Shown piece by piece: positions 59,165 to 64,000 of a DNA stretch of 64,000 bases. The notes under the pieces were generated by a model. It searched no databases. It saw only the letters and a program-made list of their open reading frames with translations, and was not told the origin of the DNA. The stretch's first letter is position 1. Every line of letters starts with the position of its first letter. The stretch is from Allobosea sp. WAO (lineage in GTDB: Bacteria; Pseudomonadota; Alphaproteobacteria; Rhizobiales; Beijerinckiaceae). The stretch lies in assembly GCF_001509835.1 (NCBI RefSeq), contig NZ_JXTJ01000017.1, forward strand, positions 62,001-126,000, written 5' to 3'. The position numbers and the translations under genes were made by a program.

Positions 59165-59330
59165 AAAGACGGCAGGTCTCCTGGCTCGCGGCTTGATGTC
59201 CTGCTCCGCCTTCCCGGGGAAACCCAGTGGCCGATGGCACAGGACGCGCCGCTTACAGTTGCGGGGGCAGCCGCGGTATCGCACCGCGTTCCCTTTTCAC
59301 CTCGTCTCCGAGGCACCGTCGCCACGATCA
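59165..59330 (-). promoter_or_regulatory. Cobalamin (B12) riboswitch
   Basis: On the minus strand the element reads GGTGCCTCGGAGACGAGG, AAAAGGGAACGCGGTGCGA, CTGCCCCCGCAACTGTAAGC, GCCACTGGG, and ends with the B12 box GAGCCAGGAGACCTGCC (59187-59171). These are the conserved parts of the AdoCbl aptamer in the right order. It lies upstream of cbtB and is expected to shut the operon down when cobalamin is plentiful. The expression platform, likely masking the cbtB ribosome site, lies between 59116 and 59165. Confidence 0.95.
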
Positions 59331-59389
59331 TTAGCCATCCGGCCGGCGCTGTGCAATGCAGGGCAGCGTCATTCACGGCCGGAGCTAAT

Positions 59390-59444
59390 GCGGAGAGCCG
59401 GGAAACTCCTGAACGAGATGCTCGGGGCGAGCCTGAGCATGATG
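59390..59444. repeat. Right half of the mosaic palindromic repeat
   Basis: GCGGAGAGCCGGGAAACTCCTGAACGAGATGCTCGGG leads into CCTGAGCATGATG. The hairpin ATGCTCGGG/CCTGAGCAT matches the right half of the 7165 copy with one mismatch. It lies between the riboswitch and cobP and may hold the cobP promoter. Confidence 0.5.
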
Positions 59445-59458
59445 CGGAGACCGCAAGC

Positions 59459-59971
59459 ATGACTCTTCTTCCGCTCACCCTCGTCCTCGGCGGCGCCCGC
59501 TCCGGCAAGAGCCGGCATGCCGAGGCGCTGGTCGAGGCCCTGCCGGCGCCCTGGGTCTACATCGCCACCGCCCAGGCCTATGACGACGAGATGCGCGCCC
59601 GCATCGCCGAGCATCGCGCCCGCCGCTCGCAGGACTGGCGGACGGTCGATGCGCCGATGGCGCTCCCGGAGGCGCTGCGTGCGGCCCCGCCGGGGCAGCC
59701 CGTGCTGGTCGATTGCCTGACGCTCTGGCTGACCAATCTCATCCTGGCCGAGCGCGACGTCTCCATCGCGACCGGCGAGCTCATGGCTGCCTGCCGTGAG
59801 GCGCAGGGGCCGATCGTGCTGGTGTCGAACGAGGTCGGCCTCGGCATCGTGCCGGAGAATGCGCTCGCCCGTCGTTTCCGCGACGAGGCGGGGCGGTTGC
59901 ACCAGCGGCTTGCGGCGCAGGCCGACCGCGTGGTCTTCATGGTCGCCGGTCTGCCGATGCAGGTGAAGTAG
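59459..59971 (+). CDS. cobP: Adenosylcobinamide kinase/guanylyltransferase
   Basis: A 170-aa bifunctional enzyme that phosphorylates adenosylcobinamide and then transfers GMP. The P-loop is LVLGGARSGKSRHAEAL, the guanylylated His is in IAEHRARRSQDWRTVD, and VDCLTLWLTNLI and LVSNEVGLGIVPENALARRF complete the family pattern. ATG 59459 (MTLLPLTLVL); a longer frame upstream reads through the repeat and riboswitch and is rejected. Confidence 0.95.
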   Translation: MTLLPLTLVLGGARSGKSRHAEALVEALPAPWVYIATAQAYDDEMRARIAEHRARRSQDWRTVDAPMALPEALRAAPPGQPVLVDCLTLWLTNLILAERDVSIATGELMAACREAQGPIVLVSNEVGLGIVPENALARRFRDEAGRLHQRLAAQADRVVFMVAGLPMQVK

Positions 59972-59983
59972 CAGAGAAAAGCC

Positions 59984-60595
59984 ATGACGATCGATGACGG
60001 CGACGCCGCCCGCCACAAGGCGAAGATGGAGAAGCGCAAGGCGGTCCAGGATGCCGAGGTCGCCGGCAAGACGCTGGAGAAGGGCCTGCTGATCGTCAAT
60101 ACGGGCCCCGGCAAGGGCAAGTCGACCGCCGCCTTCGGCCTGATCCTGCGCGCACTCGGCCATGGCTGGCGCATCGGCGTCGTCCAGTTCATCAAGGGCG
60201 CCTGGTCGACCGGCGAGCGCAAGGCGCTCGACGCCTTCGGCGATCAGGTCTCCTGGCATTCCATGGGCGAAGGCTTCACCTGGGAGACGCAGGACAAGGC
60301 CCGCGACATCGCCGCCGCGACCCGTGCCTTCGAGAAGGCCAGGGAGCTGATGGCCGACGAGAGCATCCGGCTGCTGGTGCTGGACGAGCTCAACATCGCG
60401 CTGCGCTACGATTATCTGCCGCTCGCCGAGGTCGTGGCGATCCTTCAGGCGCGCCGACCCGATCTCCACATCGTCGTCACCGGCCGCAACGCCAAACCCG
60501 AACTGATCGAGGCCGCCGACCTCGTAACCGAAATGACGCTGGTGAAGCACCATTTCGCCGCCGGCGTGAAGGCGCAGGAAGGGATCGAGTTCTGA
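59984..60595 (+). CDS. cobO: Cob(I)yrinic acid a,c-diamide adenosyltransferase
   Basis: A 203-aa ATP:corrinoid adenosyltransferase of the CobA/BtuR/CobO fold. It has the P-loop NTGPGKGKSTAAFGLILRAL, the conserved VQFIKGAWSTGERKAL, and LVLDELNIALRYDYLPL with TGRNAKPELIEAADLVTEM. It starts 12 bases after cobP, forming a two-gene unit, and is convergent with cobD. Confidence 0.95.
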   Translation: MTIDDGDAARHKAKMEKRKAVQDAEVAGKTLEKGLLIVNTGPGKGKSTAAFGLILRALGHGWRIGVVQFIKGAWSTGERKALDAFGDQVSWHSMGEGFTWETQDKARDIAAATRAFEKARELMADESIRLLVLDELNIALRYDYLPLAEVVAILQARRPDLHIVVTGRNAKPELIEAADLVTEMTLVKHHFAAGVKAQEGIEF

Positions 60596-60602
60596 GCGCC
60601 GC

Positions 60603-61583
60603 TCAGGCAGCCAGCACTGCGAGGCTGCCGAGCCCCGCCAGCCCCCAGAGCAGCAGGCAAGACTTCCGGTAGAGCCCGAGCGCCCGCCTGATATCGGCTG
60701 CCGTCGCCTCGGCCCGTCCATCGCCCATCCAGCCATCCTCGACCCTGACGGCGCCATAGACGCGCGGCCCGGCGAGCCTGAGGCCGAGCGCTCCGGCCAT
60801 CGCCGCCTCCGGCCAGCCGGCATTGGGCGAGCGGTGTCGCCTCGCATCGCGGCGCACGGCGCGCCAGGCGGCGGAGGCATCGGCCTGCCGGTCGAGCGCC
60901 GCCGCTCCGACTAGCATTAGGGCGGTCAGCCGCGAGGCCGGCAGGTTGACGAGATCGTCGAGCCGGGCCGCCGCCCAGCCGAAGGCGAGATGACGCGGCG
61001 ATTTATGCCCGATCATCGAATCCGCGGTGTTGATCGCTTTGTAGAGCACCGCGCCCGTCAGGCCGCCCATGCCGAGCCAGAAGGCCGGCGCGACGATCCC
61101 ATCGGAGAAATTTTCGGACAGGCTCTCGATCGCGGCGCGCGCCACGCCGGCCTCGTCGAGGCTTTCCGGATCGCGCCCGACGATCATCGAAACCGCCTTG
61201 CGTCCGCCCGGCAGTCCACCGTTTTCAAGGCCTTCGGCAACGGCGGCGACATGTTCGTGCAGGCTGCGCTGCGCCAGCAAGGTCGAGGCGAGCAAAGCGA
61301 GCGGCAGCAGCGCGAAGGCGCCCGCGAGGCTGCAGAGCCAGAGCAAAGCGAGGCTCGCCGCCAGCGTCACGCAGAGCAGGATAGCGAGCGCGAAGAGGCC
61401 GGCGAGGCGCCTTGCGGCAAAGGCGGCGCTCTCGCGGTTCAGCCCGCGGTCGAGGCGCGCGATCAGCGCGCCGATCCAGGTGACGGGATGGCCGATCCAT
61501 GCGTACAAGCGCGCGGGATAGCCCAGCGCCGCTTCGATCAGCAGGGCGGCGAGCAGCAGCGGCAAGGTGTCGGGGAAGATCAT
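60603..61583 (-). CDS. cobD: Adenosylcobinamide-phosphate synthase
   Basis: A 326-aa membrane enzyme (CbiB/CobD) that joins the aminopropanol arm to adenosylcobyric acid. It opens LLLAALLIEAALGYPARLYA, has HPVTWIGALIARLDRGLNRE, SLSENFSDGIVAPAFWLGMG, GPRVYGAVRVEDGWMGDGR and a late helix. I chose ATG 61583, whose complement shares CATG with cobC. Earlier in-frame codons lie within cobC. Confidence 0.94.
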   Translation of the reverse strand: MIFPDTLPLLLAALLIEAALGYPARLYAWIGHPVTWIGALIARLDRGLNRESAAFAARRLAGLFALAILLCVTLAASLALLWLCSLAGAFALLPLALLASTLLAQRSLHEHVAAVAEGLENGGLPGGRKAVSMIVGRDPESLDEAGVARAAIESLSENFSDGIVAPAFWLGMGGLTGAVLYKAINTADSMIGHKSPRHLAFGWAAARLDDLVNLPASRLTALMLVGAAALDRQADASAAWRAVRRDARRHRSPNAGWPEAAMAGALGLRLAGPRVYGAVRVEDGWMGDGRAEATAADIRRALGLYRKSCLLLWGLAGLGSLAVLAA

Positions 61584-62583
61584 GGCGGATGGGCTTGGAG
61601 CGGGAGAGGCGATCTGGCATGGCGGCGATCTCGCCACGGCCAAGGCGCTGTTTCCCGATGCGCCGGAGCCCTGGATCGATCTCTCGACCGGTATCAACCC
61701 CTTCCCCTATCCGCTTCCGGAGCTGCCGTTAAGCCTGTGGCAGCGCCTGCCGGGTGCGCGCGCGGAGGCGGCGTTGCTGACGGCCGCACGCGCCGCCTAT
61801 CGCGTTCGGCCGGAAAGCGGCGTGGTCGCGGCCCCCGGCACGCAGATCCTGATCGAGCTCTTGCCGCGCCTCGTCCCGCAGGCACGCGTCGCGGTGCTCG
61901 GCCCGACCTATGGCGAGCATGCGCTGGCCTGGCGCAAGGCCGGCTGCGAGGTCCGCGAGATCGCCGATCTCGCCGAGGCCGGTGCGGCCGATGTCGTGGT
62001 CGTGGTCAATCCCAACAATCCCGACGGCCGCGCCATCGGCCTTGCGGCGCTGACGGCCCTGGCGGCGGAGCTTGCGGCTTGCGGCGGCCTGCTGGTGATC
62101 GACGAGGCCTTCGCCGATTTCCAGCCCGGCTTCAGCCTCGTCCCGGCGCTGCCGCCGGCAGCGCTGGTGCTGCGTTCATTCGGCAAGGCCTATGGGCTGG
62201 CGGGCCTACGGCTCGGCTTCGCGATCGGCGAGGCGAGGCATGTCGAGGCGCTGTGCGGCATGCTCGGCCCCTGGGCCGTGGCGGGCCCCGCACTCGAAAT
62301 CGGTGCGCAGGCGCTCGGCGATGCCGGCTGGCTCACAGCGCAGGAGCGGGCGCGCGGCGAGGATGCGCGCCGGCTCGACGCTTTGCTCGCCAGGCGTGGG
62401 CGGGTCGTCGGTGGCACCGCGCTCTATCGCTTGCTGGAGACCCCGGATGCACCGGAGCTGTTTGCGCGGCTCGGGCGGGCCGGCATCTATGTCAGGCGTT
62501 TCCAGTCCGATCCGTCCCGCCTGCGCTTCGGTCTGCCGGGCGATGAGGCGGGCTGGGCGCGGCTGACCGAGGTGCTTGCCTGA
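61582..62583 (+). CDS. cobC: Threonine-phosphate decarboxylase-like aminotransferase
   Basis: A 333-aa PLP enzyme of fold type I that makes (R)-1-amino-2-propanol phosphate for the nucleotide loop (CobC in P. denitrificans, CobD in Salmonella). It has WIDLSTGINPFPYP, GTQILIELLPRLVP, VVNPNNPDGRAIGL, DEAFADF, and the PLP Lys in VLRSFGKAYGLAGLRLGFAIG. The start is ATG 61582 with GGGGAAG before it, overlapping the cobD start. Confidence 0.93.
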   Translation: MADGLGAGEAIWHGGDLATAKALFPDAPEPWIDLSTGINPFPYPLPELPLSLWQRLPGARAEAALLTAARAAYRVRPESGVVAAPGTQILIELLPRLVPQARVAVLGPTYGEHALAWRKAGCEVREIADLAEAGAADVVVVVNPNNPDGRAIGLAALTALAAELAACGGLLVIDEAFADFQPGFSLVPALPPAALVLRSFGKAYGLAGLRLGFAIGEARHVEALCGMLGPWAVAGPALEIGAQALGDAGWLTAQERARGEDARRLDALLARRGRVVGGTALYRLLETPDAPELFARLGRAGIYVRRFQSDPSRLRFGLPGDEAGWARLTEVLA

Positions 62584-62584
62584 T

Positions 62585-63538
62585 TCAGGCCGGCTTCGCC
62601 GCTGGCGGTCGCGTCACGATCACTATGCCGACGACGACGAGCGCGAAGCCGAGCGCGTGATAGAGCGCGAGCCTCTCGCCGAGGAAGAGCGTGGCGAGAA
62701 TGGCGCTGAAGATCGGCAAGAGATGCATGAACATGCCGGTCCGGCCGGGGCCGAGCACCGCGACCGAACGGTTCCAGAAGATATAGGCCAGGATCGAGGG
62801 GAAGATCGCGAGATAGAGGATCGTCCCGGCGCTGGCGGCGTCCAGCGTGAAGCCGCCGAGGCTCCGGTACTCCCAGGCGACGAGCGGCAGGTGGAACAGG
62901 ACGCCGAAGGCGACGGTGACGCCGAGCAGCGCCATCGGCTCGAGCCCGAGCGGCCGCCAGCGGATCAGCACCGTGTAGAGTGCCCAGAAGCTCATGCCTG
63001 CAAGCACGAGCAGGTCGCCGGGATTGGGCGAGAAGCTGCGCAGCGCCGTAACATCGCCGCGAGCGATCACCACAGCCGCGCCTGCGAGCGAGACCGCGAT
63101 GCCGAGGATCTGCCTGGGTGCCAGCTTTTGCTTCAGGATCAGGAAGGCGAGCAGGAAGGTCGCGATCGGCAGGAGCGAGTTGACCAGCGCGGCGTTGACC
63201 ACGGTGGTGTGATGCAGCGCCGCGTAGACGAAGCAGTTGAAGGCGGTGACGCCGACCGCGCCGAGCAGAGCGAGGAAGGGCAGGTTCGTCCGGATGCGCG
63301 GCCATTGCGCCCGGATCGCCGGCAGGCAGAAGGGCAGCAGGATCACGAGCGCCACCGCCCAGCGCCAGAACGACATCTGGAACGGCGGGATCGCGTCCCG
63401 CATCGCCCGGGCGAACAGGAAGTTGCCGGAAAAGAACAGCGGCGGCAGCGCCGCCAGCCACCAGGCCGAGGCCGGGATCGCCGGGCTCCCGGCAGGGACG
63501 GTCCCTGCAGTAGCGGTCTTGGCCGATGTCGTGGTCAA
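62585..63538 (-). CDS. EamA/DMT-family transporter
   Basis: A 317-aa protein with ten helices in two EamA repeats: PPLFFSGNFLFARAMRDAIP opens the first, NPGDLLVLAGMSFWALYTVL the second, and RTGMFMHLLPIFSAILATLF lies near the end. Substrate unknown, probably a small metabolite export. No ATG fits the conserved start; TTG 63538 overlaps the stop of the preceding permease (TTGA) and is taken as the start. It is convergent with cobC. Confidence 0.88.
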   Translation of the reverse strand: MTTTSAKTATAGTVPAGSPAIPASAWWLAALPPLFFSGNFLFARAMRDAIPPFQMSFWRWAVALVILLPFCLPAIRAQWPRIRTNLPFLALLGAVGVTAFNCFVYAALHHTTVVNAALVNSLLPIATFLLAFLILKQKLAPRQILGIAVSLAGAAVVIARGDVTALRSFSPNPGDLLVLAGMSFWALYTVLIRWRPLGLEPMALLGVTVAFGVLFHLPLVAWEYRSLGGFTLDAASAGTILYLAIFPSILAYIFWNRSVAVLGPGRTGMFMHLLPIFSAILATLFLGERLALYHALGFALVVVGIVIVTRPPAAKPA

Positions 63539-64000
63539 GCCTTCACCGTCCGCAGTTCCGTATAGCGGCCGAGCCAGACATTGATGCCGACGGCCAGCAT
63601 GAAGACGATCAGCAGCAGTGCGTACATCTTCGGCATGTTGAAGGTCGCATAGGTCTGGATCACGGCATAGCCGAGGCCCTGATTGGCGAGCTTGGTCTCG
63701 GCCAGCAAGGTGCCGATGATGGCGACGCCGAGGCCGATCCTGATGCCGTTGATCACCGGCGCCCGCATCGCCGGGAGATAGACCTTCGAGACCATCTGCA
63801 GGGAGGTCAGGCGGAAGCTCAGTCCGACGCGGATCAGCACCTTGTCGATCTCGCGCATGCCGCCGGCGACGCTGATGGCGACCGGGAAGAAGCAGGAGAG
63901 CGCGCCCATCGCCACCTTCGAGCCGGGACCGACGCCGAACCACATGATCAGGATCGGGAAGAAGATGATCTTCGGGGTCGGCCCGAGATAGTGCAGGAAG
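63535..64000 (-). CDS. ABC transporter permease, SsuC/TauC type (5' part outside window)
   Basis: The C-terminal 155 residues of an inner-membrane permease. HYLGPTPKIIFFPILIMWFG opens the visible part, the EAA loop is ELDKV-like (GGMREIDKVLIRVGLSF) and GIRIGLGVAIIGTLLAETKL follows. This is the nitrate/sulfonate/taurine import family. The frame runs open past position 64000, so the start and partners are beyond the window. The stop overlaps the TTG start of the EamA gene. Confidence 0.9.
   Translation of the reverse strand, partial: FLHYLGPTPKIIFFPILIMWFGVGPGSKVAMGALSCFFPVAISVAGGMREIDKVLIRVGLSFRLTSLQMVSKVYLPAMRAPVINGIRIGLGVAIIGTLLAETKLANQGLGYAVIQTYATFNMPKMYALLLIVFMLAVGINVWLGRYTELRTVKA

Overview
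The window is GC-rich, densely packed chromosomal DNA from an alphaproteobacterium. The order rpmH-rnpA-yidC-...-engB-...-argB-...-dapD, the aerobic (CobG-type) cobalamin genes under Pseudomonas denitrificans/rhizobial naming, and the FixJ-like and HWE-kinase signalling proteins point to the Hyphomicrobiales. A Bosea-like genus is my guess, not something proved by the sequence. I found no phage, transposase, integrase, CRISPR array or tRNA gene. The dispersed elements are short palindromic repeats.

Region 1 (1-9660): cysK with an acetyltransferase, a two-domain VOC protein, a BrkB-type membrane protein, an Omp25-like porin, a LysR/SDR divergent pair, then recR-ybaB-dnaX preceded by the SRP RNA gene. 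Region 2 (9900-19100): rpmH-rnpA-yidC, a hexapeptide acyltransferase, engB, a DUF423 protein, argB, a HAD nucleotidase, an amidohydrolase like 8-oxoguanine deaminase, and dapD. Region 3 (19260-27320): a DUF1269 protein, an MFS exporter, two coupled secreted unknowns, then a sensory block of an HWE kinase, a membrane histidine kinase, a FixJ-like regulator and a secreted HbpS/GlcG-like protein. Region 4 (26530-37840): glpR and glpD, a VOC protein, a MarR/DUF899 pair, an AidB-like acyl-CoA dehydrogenase, a HpaB-type hydroxylase divergent from TetR-isochorismatase-DsbA-like genes, and a Tat-exported beta-propeller coupled to a cytochrome c. Region 5 (37840-44380): a complete branched-chain-type ABC transporter and a 3-oxoacid CoA-transferase.

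Region 6 (44430-62580) is a large cobalamin locus. A B12 riboswitch leads a minus-strand series: cbtB-cbtA-DUF1636-cobW-cobN-cobG-cobH-cobI-cobJ-[cobK on the other strand]-cobL-cobE-cobM-cobB-bluB. On the far side of the riboswitch lie cobP-cobO (+), cobD (-) and cobC (+). Together they cover cobalt uptake, ring contraction and methylation, amidation, cobalt insertion, adenosylation, the aminopropanol arm and lower-ligand synthesis. cobA, cobF, cobQ, cobS, cobT, cobU and cobV are not in the window. Region 7 (62585-64000) holds an EamA transporter coupled to a truncated ABC permease.

The strongest unusual signals are: three different intergenic-type palindromic repeats sitting in frame inside cobN; cobK nested antisense inside the cob series; two divergent gene pairs (cobL/cobK and cobD/cobC) whose start codons share one CATG; a kinase/regulator/HbpS-like trio with a perfect 18-bp palindrome in front of the hbpS-like gene; and an uncharacterised pair of a Tat-exported beta-propeller and a cytochrome c.
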